A stretch of DNA of 64,000 bases from Streptomyces indicus (GTDB lineage Bacteria; Actinomycetota; Actinomycetes; Streptomycetales; Streptomycetaceae). Shown piece by piece: positions 23,183 to 30,843 of the stretch. The notes under the pieces were generated by a model that was not told where the DNA came from, did no database searches, and saw only the letters and a list, made by a program, of their open reading frames with translations. Every line of letters starts with the position of its first letter. The first letter of the stretch is position 1. The translations under genes and the position numbers were made by a program. The DNA is taken from contig NZ_FNFF01000005.1 of assembly GCF_900100315.1 (NCBI RefSeq), forward strand, positions 248,001 to 312,000, given 5' to 3'.

Positions 23183-24046
23183 ATGAAATACGGGCCCGCG
23201 GTACGGCGCCGCAAACTCGGTGCCGAGCTGCGTGCGCTGCGCGACCGTGCGGGACTCACCAGTGGAGAGGTGGCGCAGCTCGTCGGCTGGCATCAGTCGA
23301 AGGTGAGCCGCATAGAGACCGGGGCGAGCAGCGCCAAGCCCGCGGACGTGGGCGTGCTCCTCGATGCCTACGAGGTCCGCGATCCCCAACGGCGGGCGCT
23401 GTTCGAGGCGTTGGCGGGCGCGGACGGGGACGGAGCGGCCCGCCATCAGTGGTGGCACGCGTACAAGGGACTGCTTCCGCCCGAGTACCGCGACTTCATC
23501 TCCCTGGAGTCGCAGGCCTGCCGGGTGCGTACGTTGGAGACCGCCGTGGTACCCGGACTCCTGCAGACACCGGAGTACGCCCGGGCCGTCACGCGGGCGG
23601 CGCTCGACGGGCTGCCGGAGGGGCAGGTGGACGAGCTGGTGCAGGTGCGCCTGGCCCGTCAGGACGTGCTGCGCGGCGACCCTCCGCTGGAGCTGAGCGC
23701 GGTGCTCGACGAGGCGGTGCTGCGCAGGCCGGTGGGCGGATACGGCGTCATGGGGCGGCAGTTGCGACGCCTGGTGGAAGTGGCACAACTGCCCCATGTG
23801 TCACTCCAAGTGCTTCCCTTTGCCGCGGGAGGCCACGTGGGCCTCACGGGACCCTTTCTTATTTTTTCGTTCCCGAACATTGCTGATCTGGATGTGGTTG
23901 TTCTCGACCATTTGACGAGTAGCCTCTACCTGGAGCGGAAAGAAGACCTCAAGGCCTACACCGAGGCCTTCAACTCCCTTCAGGAACAGGCCCTTTCGGC
24001 CGAGGACAGCCTGGAATACATCGCCGGGATCGGTGATGGCGCGTAA
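23183..24046 (+). CDS. XRE-family regulator with DUF5753 domain
   Basis: A 287-residue protein: N-terminal XRE helix-turn-helix (about 8-65, 'LGAELRALRDRAGLTSGEVA', 'GWHQSKVSRIETG') and a C-terminal DUF5753 domain containing 'VPGLLQTPEYARAV' and 'LPHVSLQVLPFAAGGHVGL'. Such regulators are numerous in Streptomyces and act on development and antibiotic production with a small DUF397 partner, which follows here after nine bases. AAGGAG precedes the ATG. Third-position composition dips near residues 215-230 (AT-rich 'FLIFSFPNI'), common in this family. Confidence 0.93.
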   Translation: MKYGPAVRRRKLGAELRALRDRAGLTSGEVAQLVGWHQSKVSRIETGASSAKPADVGVLLDAYEVRDPQRRALFEALAGADGDGAARHQWWHAYKGLLPPEYRDFISLESQACRVRTLETAVVPGLLQTPEYARAVTRAALDGLPEGQVDELVQVRLARQDVLRGDPPLELSAVLDEAVLRRPVGGYGVMGRQLRRLVEVAQLPHVSLQVLPFAAGGHVGLTGPFLIFSFPNIADLDVVVLDHLTSSLYLERKEDLKAYTEAFNSLQEQALSAEDSLEYIAGIGDGA

Positions 24047-24055
24047 GGAGGCACG

Positions 24056-24304
24056 ATGACTGCACTGCCTCGGTACGTTCTCTCCAGTACCTCTCTGAAC
24101 AGAGTCGAACATCCCCTCCGGTGGCGGCGCAGCAGCCGAAGCACCGGGATGAACAACTGCGTGGAGACAGCGGCACTCAGCCAGGGGTCGCTGTCGGGTC
24201 TGCTCGCCGTCCGCGATTCCAAGGACACGGCAGGCCCGGCTCTGGTCTTCGCACCCGCCGCATGGAGCGCCTTCCTCGACGCCGTCCGAGGCGAGGAACT
24301 CTAG
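24056..24304 (+). CDS. DUF397 small regulatory partner
   Basis: An 82-residue DUF397 protein with the core 'WRRSSRSTGMNNCVETAAL' and 'LLAVRDSKDTAGPALVFA' and ending 'WSAFLDAVRGEEL'. Members bind or modulate the adjacent XRE-DUF5753 protein. AAGGAGG lies just upstream and the gap to the XRE gene is nine bases, so they form one operon. The first 20 residues are longer than usual for the family, so an internal start is possible. Confidence 0.9.
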   Translation: MTALPRYVLSSTSLNRVEHPLRWRRSSRSTGMNNCVETAALSQGSLSGLLAVRDSKDTAGPALVFAPAAWSAFLDAVRGEEL

Positions 24305-24325
24305 AGCGGGTTCATAGGAACAGTG

Positions 24326-25540
24326 CTACGGCGCGGTGCGGACGATGGTCCGTACCGCGTCTTCGATTTCGGCGTCGGTGAGGTCGGCCCGGGCCGTGAG
24401 CCGCAGCCGCGAGATGCCGTCCGGAACGGACGGCGGACGGAAGCAGCCGACCAGCAGCCCCGCCGCTCGGCAGGCCGCGGCCCAGGCGACCGCCTCGTCC
24501 GGCGAAGGGGCGCGGACGGAGACCACGGCCGCGTCGGGCCGTACCGCCTGAAGACCGGCGCCCGTCAGCCCGGCGTGCAGGGCCGTGGCCACCGCACGGG
24601 CGCGCGCGGCCCGTGCGGGCTCGCGGCGCAGCAGCCGCAGGGCCGCGAGCGCTCCCCCGGCGGCGGCGGGCGCGAGGCCGGTGTCGAAGATGAAGGTGCG
24701 GGCCGTGTTCACCAGGTGCTGGATCACCTTGGCGGGTCCGAGCACCGCGCCGCCCTGGCTGCCGAGCGACTTCGAGAGGGTGAGCGTGGCGACCACGTCG
24801 GGTGCGCCCGCGAGGCCCGCGGCCTGCGCGGCGCCACGTCCGCCCGCGCCGAGCACGCCGAGTCCGTGCGCGTCGTCGAGGATCAGTCCGGCGCCGAACC
24901 GGCGGCATACGGCGGCGAGTTCGGCCAGCGGCGCGCGGTCGCCGTCGACCGAGAACACCGAGTCGGTGACCGCGAGCGCCGGGCCCCGGTGGGTGTCGAG
25001 CGCCTTGCGGACCGCCTCGGGGTCGTTGTGCGCGGCGACGGCGGTGGTGCCGCGGGCCAGGCGGCAGCCGTCGATCAGCGAGGCGTGGTTGCCCGCGTCC
25101 GAGACGACGAGGGTGCCGTGCGGGGCGAGCGCGGTGACGGCGGCGAGGTTGGCCGCGTAGCCGGAGGACAGCACGAGGGCTGCCTCGAAGCCGCAGAACT
25201 CGGCCAGTTCGCGCTCCAGTTGGGCGTGCAGCTCCGTGGTGCCGGTGACGAGGCGCGAGCCCGTCGCCCCCGATCCCCACGTACGGGCCGCCAGTGCAGC
25301 GCCCTCGACGACCTCGGGGTGGCGGGTCAGGCCCAGGTAGTCGTTGCTCGCCAGGTCGAGCAGCGGCGAGTCGGCGGGCCGGGGCCGCAGGGTCCGTACG
25401 AGTCCGGCGCCGCGGCGCAGCTCGGCCTGCTCGTCGAGCCAGCCGAAGGGATCACCGGACGGGGCTGCGGAGTGGGCTGCGGACGGGTCGCCGGCACGGT
25501 CGTGCGCGGGGTCGGCGTGCGGGTGCGCTGGCGTGGCCAT
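24326..25540 (-). CDS. bioF: 8-amino-7-oxononanoate synthase
   Basis: A 404-residue PLP enzyme condensing pimeloyl-ACP/CoA with alanine in biotin synthesis. Seen: 'LDLASNDYLGLTRHPEVVEG', 'SGATGSRLVTGTT', the PLP-stacking 'GNHASLIDG', 'DDAHGLGVLG' and the Schiff-base lysine in 'TLSKSLGSQGG'. The first 30 residues are a poorly conserved His/Ala/Pro-rich extension. GAGGAC precedes the ATG. It is divergent from bioB; the shared gap carries a candidate operator (25624-25641). Convergent with DUF397 (21-base gap). Confidence 0.95.
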   Translation of the reverse strand: MATPAHPHADPAHDRAGDPSAAHSAAPSGDPFGWLDEQAELRRGAGLVRTLRPRPADSPLLDLASNDYLGLTRHPEVVEGAALAARTWGSGATGSRLVTGTTELHAQLERELAEFCGFEAALVLSSGYAANLAAVTALAPHGTLVVSDAGNHASLIDGCRLARGTTAVAAHNDPEAVRKALDTHRGPALAVTDSVFSVDGDRAPLAELAAVCRRFGAGLILDDAHGLGVLGAGGRGAAQAAGLAGAPDVVATLTLSKSLGSQGGAVLGPAKVIQHLVNTARTFIFDTGLAPAAAGGALAALRLLRREPARAARARAVATALHAGLTGAGLQAVRPDAAVVSVRAPSPDEAVAWAAACRAAGLLVGCFRPPSVPDGISRLRLTARADLTDAEIEDAVRTIVRTAP

Positions 25541-25623
25541 CCGGGCGTCCTCGGGTGCTCGGGGAGTGCCGCTCGTCTTTGTCGGCAGTCAACAGACACT
25601 AGCCGCACTTGCCCGAGGTCAGC

Positions 25624-25641
25624 GTGTGGCAATACCCACAC
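25624..25641. promoter_or_regulatory. Inverted repeat between bioF and bioB
   Basis: GTGTGG and CCACAC flank CAATAC, 69 bases before bioB and 84 before bioF. As the only clear dyad in the divergent gap it is a candidate binding site for a biotin regulator. Confidence 0.45.
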
Positions 25642-25709
25642 CTCGGCGGGCCACTGTTGTGCGGTTCCTACTTGGCCGGGCGTGCTGCCGTAGGCGAGGA
25701 TCTGCACTC

Positions 25710-26927
25710 ATGGACCTGCTGAACACGCTCGTGGACAAGGGGCTTCGGCGCGAGCTGCCGACCCGCGAAGAGGCGCTCGCCGTGCTCGCCACCTCCGACG
25801 ACGACCTGCTCGACGTGGTCGCCGCCGCGGGCAAGGTGCGCCGCAAGTGGTTCGGGCGCCGCGTGAAGCTCAACTACCTGGTGAACCTCAAGTCCGGCCT
25901 GTGCCCCGAGGACTGCTCCTACTGCTCGCAGCGGCTCGGCTCCAAGGCCGAGATCCTCAAGTACACGTGGCTGAAGCCGGAGGACGCCTCGAAGGCGGCC
26001 GCGGCCGGTGTCGCGGGCGGCGCCAAGCGGGTCTGCCTGGTGGCGAGCGGGCGCGGTCCGACGGACCGGGACGTGGACCGGGTCTCCAAGACCATCGAGG
26101 CGATCAAGGAGCAGAACGAGGGCGTCGAGGTCTGCGCCTGCCTCGGGCTGCTCTCCGCGGGCCAGGCCGACCGGCTGCGCGAGGCCGGCGCCGACGCGTA
26201 CAACCACAACCTCAACACCTCCGAGGGCACGTACGGCGAGATCACCACGACGCACACGTACCAGGACCGCGTGGACACCGTGCAGCAGGCGCAGGCCGCG
26301 GGCCTGTCGGCCTGCTCGGGTCTGATCGCGGGCATGGGCGAGAGCGACGAGGACCTCGTCGACGTGGTCTTCTCGCTGCGCGAGCTCGACCCGGACTCGG
26401 TGCCGGTGAACTTCCTGATCCCCTTCGAAGGCACCCCGCTCGCCAAGGAGTGGAATCTGACGCCGCAGCGCGCGCTGCGCATCCTCGCGATGGTGCGGTT
26501 CGTCTGCCCCGACGTCGAGGTCCGGCTCGCGGGCGGCCGCGAGGTGCATCTGCGCACGCTCCAGCCGCTCGCGCTGCACCTGGCCAACTCCATTTTCCTG
26601 GGCGACTACTTGACCAGTGAGGGCCAGGCCGGCAAGGCCGACCTGGAGATGATCGCGGACGCCGGGTTCGAGGTGGAGGGCGCGGGCACCACCACGCTGC
26701 CCGAGCACCGGGCGGACGCGGCGGCGGGCGGGTGCGGGTCGCACGCCGGGGCCTCCGGGTGCGGGTCGCACGAGGAGGCCGGGTGCGGGTCGCACGGGTC
26801 GGCCGGCTGCGGGCCGTGCGGCTCGGGTGTCTCCGAGCCCGAGGCCGCGACCGTCCCCGAGGCCCGTACGGATCTCGTGTCGGTACGCCGCCGCGGCGCC
26901 GGAACGGACCTGGCGCCCAATGCCTGA
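25710..26927 (+). CDS. bioB: Biotin synthase with Cys/His-rich C-terminal tail
   Basis: A 405-residue radical-SAM enzyme inserting sulfur into dethiobiotin. The [4Fe-4S] cysteines are 65, 69 and 72 ('CPEDCSYC'); [2Fe-2S] ligands lie in 'RVCLVASGR' and 'VCACLGLLS' with the later 'CSGLIAG' and Arg of 'EVRLAGGREVHL'. The usual enzyme ends near residue 335; here a tail of about 70 residues follows with three 'GCGSH' units and 'GCGPCGS' (340-373), encoded by 24-27-bp DNA repeats. The tail may bind metal or Fe-S, but this is inference. bioA starts inside its 3' end. Confidence 0.95.
   Translation: MDLLNTLVDKGLRRELPTREEALAVLATSDDDLLDVVAAAGKVRRKWFGRRVKLNYLVNLKSGLCPEDCSYCSQRLGSKAEILKYTWLKPEDASKAAAAGVAGGAKRVCLVASGRGPTDRDVDRVSKTIEAIKEQNEGVEVCACLGLLSAGQADRLREAGADAYNHNLNTSEGTYGEITTTHTYQDRVDTVQQAQAAGLSACSGLIAGMGESDEDLVDVVFSLRELDPDSVPVNFLIPFEGTPLAKEWNLTPQRALRILAMVRFVCPDVEVRLAGGREVHLRTLQPLALHLANSIFLGDYLTSEGQAGKADLEMIADAGFEVEGAGTTTLPEHRADAAAGGCGSHAGASGCGSHEEAGCGSHGSAGCGPCGSGVSEPEAATVPEARTDLVSVRRRGAGTDLAPNA
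26727..26828 (+). repeat. 24-27-bp tandem repeats encoding the BioB tail
   Basis: GGGTGCGGGTCGCACG opens three successive units (27, 24, 24 bases), followed by a diverged GGCTGCGGGCCGTGCGG. The frame is kept, giving the repeated Gly-Cys-Gly-Ser-His peptide. Confidence 0.85.
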
Positions 26928-28206
26928 GCCGTCCGGCCTGTCCGTGACCGAGCTCCTCGACCTCGACCGGCGCCACGTCTGGCACCCGTACGGTCCGATG
27001 CCCGGCCGCCAGGAGCCCCTGGTCGTCGAGTCGGCGAACGGGGTCGGACTGCGCCTGGCGGGCGGCGAGGAGCTGGTCGACGGGATGTCGTCCTGGTGGT
27101 CGGCGATCCACGGCTACAACCACCCGGTCCTCAACGAGGCCGCGCGCGGCCAGCTGGACCGGATGAGCCACGTCATGTTCGGCGGGCTGACCCATGAGCC
27201 CGCCGTACGTCTGAGCAAACTGCTGGTCGACATCACGCCGGAAGGCCTGGAGCACGTCTTCCTCGCGGACTCCGGTTCGGTGTCGGTCGAGGTGGCCCAG
27301 AAGATGTGCCTGCAGTACTGGCGCTCGCTCGGCCGGCCGGGCAAGCAGCGGCTCATCACCTGGCGCGGCGGCTACCACGGGGACACGTGGCACCCGATGT
27401 CGGTGTGCGACCCCGACGGCGGTATGCACGAGCTGTGGTCGGGTGCGCTGCCGCGCCAGGTGTTCGCGCCCGCTCCCCCGGCCGCGTTCGACGAGGCGTA
27501 CGCCGAGCTGCTGCGCGCGACGATCGCCGAGCACGCCGAGGAGACGGCCGCGGTGATCGTGGAGCCGGTGGTGCAGGGTGCGGGCGGGATGCGCTTCCAC
27601 TCCCCTGCGTATCTGCGCGTGCTGCGCGAGGCCTGCGACGCGCACGACGTCCTCCTTGTGTTCGACGAGATCGCCACGGGCTTCGGGCGTACGGGAGAGC
27701 TGTTCGCGGCCGGGCACGCGGGCGTGACGCCCGATGTGATGTGTGTGGGCAAGGCGCTGACCGGCGGCTATCTCACGCTGGCGGCGACGCTGTGCACCGC
27801 GCGCGTGGCCGAGGGCATCTCGCGCGGCGAGGTGCCGGTGCTCGCGCACGGCCCCACGTTCATGGGAAACCCGCTGGCCGCCTCGGTGGCCTGCGCCTCG
27901 ATCGAGCTGCTGCTCGGCCAGGACTGGCAGAGCGAGGTCAAGCGTATCGAGTACGGGCTGGCCGAAGGCCTCGCGCCGGCCTCCGCGCTGCCGGGGGTCG
28001 TGGACGTACGCGTCCTCGGCGCCATCGGGGTCGTCCAGCTGGACCACGAGGTCGACATGGCGGCGGCGACCCGGGCGGCGGTCCGCGAGGGCGTGTGGCT
28101 GCGGCCCTTCCGCGACCTCGTCTACACGATGCCGCCGTACGTCACCGGGGACGCGGATGTCGCCCGGATCTGCCGTGCGGTGGTCGCGGCCGCGCGCGAA
28201 GGCTGA
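26920..28206 (+). CDS. bioA: Adenosylmethionine-8-amino-7-oxononanoate aminotransferase
   Basis: A 428-residue class III aminotransferase making 7,8-diaminopelargonate with SAM as amino donor. Seen: 'RHVWHPYGPM', the substrate-site 'SSWWSAIHGYNHP', 'WRGGYHGDTWHPMSV', 'DEIATGFGRTG' and the PLP lysine in 'CVGKALTGGYLTLAATL'. ATG 26920 overlaps the bioB stop by eight bases, indicating coupling; longer upstream frame is the shadow of the bioB tail. Confidence 0.97.
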   Translation: MPEPSGLSVTELLDLDRRHVWHPYGPMPGRQEPLVVESANGVGLRLAGGEELVDGMSSWWSAIHGYNHPVLNEAARGQLDRMSHVMFGGLTHEPAVRLSKLLVDITPEGLEHVFLADSGSVSVEVAQKMCLQYWRSLGRPGKQRLITWRGGYHGDTWHPMSVCDPDGGMHELWSGALPRQVFAPAPPAAFDEAYAELLRATIAEHAEETAAVIVEPVVQGAGGMRFHSPAYLRVLREACDAHDVLLVFDEIATGFGRTGELFAAGHAGVTPDVMCVGKALTGGYLTLAATLCTARVAEGISRGEVPVLAHGPTFMGNPLAASVACASIELLLGQDWQSEVKRIEYGLAEGLAPASALPGVVDVRVLGAIGVVQLDHEVDMAAATRAAVREGVWLRPFRDLVYTMPPYVTGDADVARICRAVVAAAREG

Positions 28207-28254
28207 GCCCTGCGGGGCGGACCGTGAACTGCTCGGGTACGAAGGAGAGTTGAG

Positions 28255-28956
28255 ATGCCGGTACTGATCGTCACAGGCACCGGGACCGAGATCGGCAAGA
28301 CGGTCACCACGGCTGCGCTCGCCGCGGTGGCCCTCGCCGCCGGGCGCTCGGTCGCCGTGCTCAAGCCGGCGCAGACGGGTGTCGCGCCCGGTGAGGCGGG
28401 TGACGTGGCCGAGGTCGCCCGGCTCGCGGGCGCCGTCACCGGGCTCGAACTCGCCCGCTATCCGGAGCCGTTGGCGCCCGCGACCGCGGCCCGGCGCGCG
28501 GGCATGGCACCGGTCGCGCCCGCGGATATCGCCCGGGCCGCGGAGAAGCTGGCCGCCGAGCACGACCTCGTCCTGGTCGAAGGCGCGGGCGGGCTGCTCG
28601 TCCGGTTCGACGATTCCGGCACGACGCTCGCCGACGCGGCCCGGCTGCTCGGCGCGCCGGTGCTCGTGGTGGCTCCGGCCGGGCTCGGCACGCTCAACTC
28701 GACGGCCCTGACCGGCGAGGCGCTGCGGGCACGCGGCCTCACCCAGGAGGGCGTGGTGGTCGGCAGCATGCCGGCGCGGCCCGGTCTCGCCGAGCGGTGC
28801 AACATCGCGGATCTGCCGGTCGCGGCCGAGGCCCCGCTGCTCGGGGCGGTGCCCGAGGGGGCGGGGGCGCTCGATCCCGCCCTCTTCCGCGCGCGGGCCG
28901 CGTCGTGGCTGGCGCCGCGACTCGGCGGCACGTGGGCGGCACCCGAGTTCCGCTGA
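28255..28956 (+). CDS. bioD: Dethiobiotin synthetase
   Basis: A 233-residue ATP-dependent carboxylase closing the ureido ring of dethiobiotin. P-loop 'GTGTEIGKT' (8-16), 'LKPAQTG' (36-42) and 'VEGAGGLLVRF' are diagnostic. GAAGGAGAG precedes the ATG. It is third in the bioB-bioA-bioD operon, 48 bases after bioA. With bioF divergent, only the early pimelate steps are missing here. Confidence 0.97.
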   Translation: MPVLIVTGTGTEIGKTVTTAALAAVALAAGRSVAVLKPAQTGVAPGEAGDVAEVARLAGAVTGLELARYPEPLAPATAARRAGMAPVAPADIARAAEKLAAEHDLVLVEGAGGLLVRFDDSGTTLADAARLLGAPVLVVAPAGLGTLNSTALTGEALRARGLTQEGVVVGSMPARPGLAERCNIADLPVAAEAPLLGAVPEGAGALDPALFRARAASWLAPRLGGTWAAPEFR

Positions 28957-28966
28957 GCCGCGCCCT

Positions 28967-28972
28967 TACGCT
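28967..28972 (+). promoter_or_regulatory. -10 box of leaderless VOC gene
   Basis: TACGCT ends seven bases before the ATG at 28980, just after the bioD stop; the VOC gene therefore probably has its own promoter. Confidence 0.45.
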
Positions 28973-28979
28973 TGCGCCC

Positions 28980-29324
28980 ATGCGCGCACGAATCGAGGAA
29001 ATCGTCTTCGACTGCTCCGACCCCGCCCGACTGGTCCGCTTCTGGGCCGCGTTGCTCGACGCCGAGCCCGTGGACCGCTCGCCCGACTGGTCGTACATCG
29101 ATCCGCCGGGGTTCGCCCGGATCGCCTTCCAGCGGGTCCCGGAGGGCAAGGCCGCCAAGAACCGGCTGCATCTGGACCTCAACGGGGGTGACGTCGCCGC
29201 CGCGACCGCCGAGGCGGAGGCGCTGGGCGCGCGGCGCGTCGGCGAGGTCGTCACCGACGCCTATGGGGACTTCCAGGTGCTGCGGGACCCCGAGGGCAAC
29301 GAGTTCTGCTTCGTGAGCGGGTAG
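28980..29324 (+). CDS. VOC (glyoxalase-like) family protein
   Basis: A 114-residue protein starting 'IEEIVFDCSDPARLVRFWAA' and ending 'DPEGNEFCFVSG', the common Glyoxalase_6-type fold of actinobacteria. Aromatic and acidic positions ('WSYIDPPG', 'HLDL') match this subgroup, whose substrates are unknown. It follows bioD closely but has a -10 box of its own and no RBS, so leaderless translation is likely. No functional link to biotin is implied. Confidence 0.85.
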   Translation: MRARIEEIVFDCSDPARLVRFWAALLDAEPVDRSPDWSYIDPPGFARIAFQRVPEGKAAKNRLHLDLNGGDVAAATAEAEALGARRVGEVVTDAYGDFQVLRDPEGNEFCFVSG

Positions 29325-29442
29325 CGGACGCGGCGGTCCGGCGGAGCGGCGGGAATCTCCCCCGGCCCGCTCCCGCCGGGGCGGAATCCGCGGATACGGG
29401 GTGAGAATCGTAGGCGACGCACCCGTCGGCCGAGGAGGCACC

Positions 29443-30105
29443 ATGCCGCGCTCCGGACCCGCGCCCAAGGACGCCGTGCACCACCCGATCTTCGCGCGCT
29501 TCTACGAGAAACAGAGCGTCGCGGCCGAGAAGCTCATCGCGGCCTACCGCAGGGAACTCCTGGCGGGTCTCAGCGGTCGGGTCATCGAGATCGGCGCGGG
29601 CAACGGACTGAACTTCGCCCACTACCCCGCGACGGTCTCCGAGGTCGTGGCCATCGAACCGGAGCGCCATCTGCGGCAGTTGGCCGTCGAGGCGGCGCTG
29701 CGCGCCGAGGTGCCGGTGGACGTGGTGCCGGGGGCGGCGGAGGCATTGCCGGTCAAGAGCGAGGCGTTCGATGCGGCGGTGTTCTCGCTCGTCCTGTGCA
29801 GCGTGCGCGATGTGCCGCGGGCACTGTCCGAGGCCCGCAGGGTGCTGCGCCCGGGCGGGGACCTGCGGTTCTTCGAACACGGCCGGGCGCCGAAGGGCCG
29901 GGCGATGGTCGCGTTCCAGCGCGGTCTGGACGCGACCGTGTGGCCGCGGCTCTTCGGCGGCTGCCATGTGGGGCGCGAACCGGTCGTGTCGTTGCGCGAC
30001 GCGGGCTTCGAGGTCGCGGAGTCGCGCGAGTTCCTCATCCCGCCGTCGGGCCTGCGGCTGCCGACCTCGTACTGCGTGATCGGGACGGCCCGCCGGCAGG
30101 ACTGA
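29443..30105 (+). CDS. Class I SAM-dependent methyltransferase
   Basis: A 220-residue methyltransferase with motif I 'VIEIGAGNGLNFAHYP', acidic loop 'VVAIEPERHL', motif II region 'AFDAAVFSLVLCSVRDVPRA' and 'RRVLRPGGDLRFFEHGR'. It resembles the UbiE/METTL7-like group that methylates small molecules. ATG 29443 has GAGGAGG six to twelve bases upstream, which decides it over the longer frame from 29401. Substrate unknown. Downstream sequence carries a 26-bp repeat shared with the next convergent gene's end. Confidence 0.9.
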   Translation: MPRSGPAPKDAVHHPIFARFYEKQSVAAEKLIAAYRRELLAGLSGRVIEIGAGNGLNFAHYPATVSEVVAIEPERHLRQLAVEAALRAEVPVDVVPGAAEALPVKSEAFDAAVFSLVLCSVRDVPRALSEARRVLRPGGDLRFFEHGRAPKGRAMVAFQRGLDATVWPRLFGGCHVGREPVVSLRDAGFEVAESREFLIPPSGLRLPTSYCVIGTARRQD

Positions 30106-30127
30106 ACACCGCACCCTGTCCGGGGCT

Positions 30128-30216
30128 CAGCCCCGCGGCGGGCTCCACCGCGGTAAGACCGCGGCGGGCCCACCTCGGATCGCGGCGGGTCAGTCCCGCG
30201 GCGGGCTCCACCGCGG
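30128..30216. repeat. 26-bp direct repeat, period 63
   Basis: CAGCCCCGCGGCGGGCTC plus CACCGCGG at 30128-30153 recurs at 30191-30216 with one mismatch. The second copy overlaps the last nine codons of the convergent TIGR03086-like gene, so that gene's C-terminus lies in the repeat. Confidence 0.85.
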
Positions 30217-30771
30217 ATCACGGCCGCACATCGCGAGGAGTGCGTCGAGCGGTGAGGCGTCCGCGGGCACGTCGACCGGGTCGCCGAACGCGCCCATCTT
30301 CCGTCCGCCCGGGACCAGTTCGGCCCAGACGGGGGTGATGTCGGCGAGCACCTCGGGGTCGGGTTCGTAGCTCTGGCCGGTGGCCCGCGCCAGGTCCCAG
30401 GCGTGCACGACGAGGTCGCCGAGCGCCATGCGCGAGACGGTGGTCGCCGGCATGTCCATCAGGCCGGTCGTGCCCTCGAGCGCGCCGGGTGCGGACCAGG
30501 CGTCCGCGAGGCGTGCGGCCTCCTTGGCGAACCGGCCCCGCCAGTCCGGGTCGTCGGCCACGTAGTCGGGTGTCGTGGAGAAGTCCGACGGCTGCTTGGC
30601 GGCGAGCGCCTGGAACTGGACGACGACGTGCAGGAGATGGTTCACCAGGCCCCGCACGTCGTACTCCGCGCACGGCGTGGGGGCGCCGAGCCTGCTGTCG
30701 TCGATCCCGTCCAGGACGGCCCCGGCCCGCTCGGCGGCCGTTGTGAACAGTGCGTTGATGTCCTTGCTCAT
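30190..30771 (-). CDS. TIGR03086-family mycothiol-dependent-type protein
   Basis: A 193-residue member of the DinB/MDMPI-like fold (TIGR03086 family). Conserved parts: 'PTPCAEYDVRGLVNHLLHVV' with a histidine for the metal site, 'MALGDLVVHAWDLARATGQ' with the second, and the C-terminal 'DASPLDALLAMCGRDP'. Relatives bind zinc and may use mycothiol in isomerisation or detoxification. The last nine residues 'DPRWSPPRD' are encoded in a DNA repeat. A -10 box six bases before the ATG suggests a leaderless mRNA. Confidence 0.88.
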   Translation of the reverse strand: MSKDINALFTTAAERAGAVLDGIDDSRLGAPTPCAEYDVRGLVNHLLHVVVQFQALAAKQPSDFSTTPDYVADDPDWRGRFAKEAARLADAWSAPGALEGTTGLMDMPATTVSRMALGDLVVHAWDLARATGQSYEPDPEVLADITPVWAELVPGGRKMGAFGDPVDVPADASPLDALLAMCGRDPRWSPPRD

Positions 30772-30777
30772 ACCGCG

Positions 30778-30783
30778 ACCGTA
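30778..30783 (-). promoter_or_regulatory. -10 box of leaderless TIGR03086-like gene
   Basis: TACGGT on the minus strand ends six bases before the ATG at 30771. Confidence 0.5.
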
Positions 30784-30830
30784 GGCCGCGCCCGGCCGGG
30801 GTTCTTGTAGAAACGCGTCACGGCTGTTCC

Positions 30831-30836
30831 TAGACT
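30831..30836 (+). promoter_or_regulatory. -10 box of leaderless araC-like gene
   Basis: TAGACT ends seven bases before the ATG at 30844; back-to-back with the promoter of the divergent gene. Confidence 0.5.
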
Positions 30837-30843
30837 CCTGACC

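Noticed and set aside
26242..28563. 773-codon minus-strand frame across bioB and bioA
   Set aside because: Antisense shadow of well-supported biotin genes; no motif or RBS.
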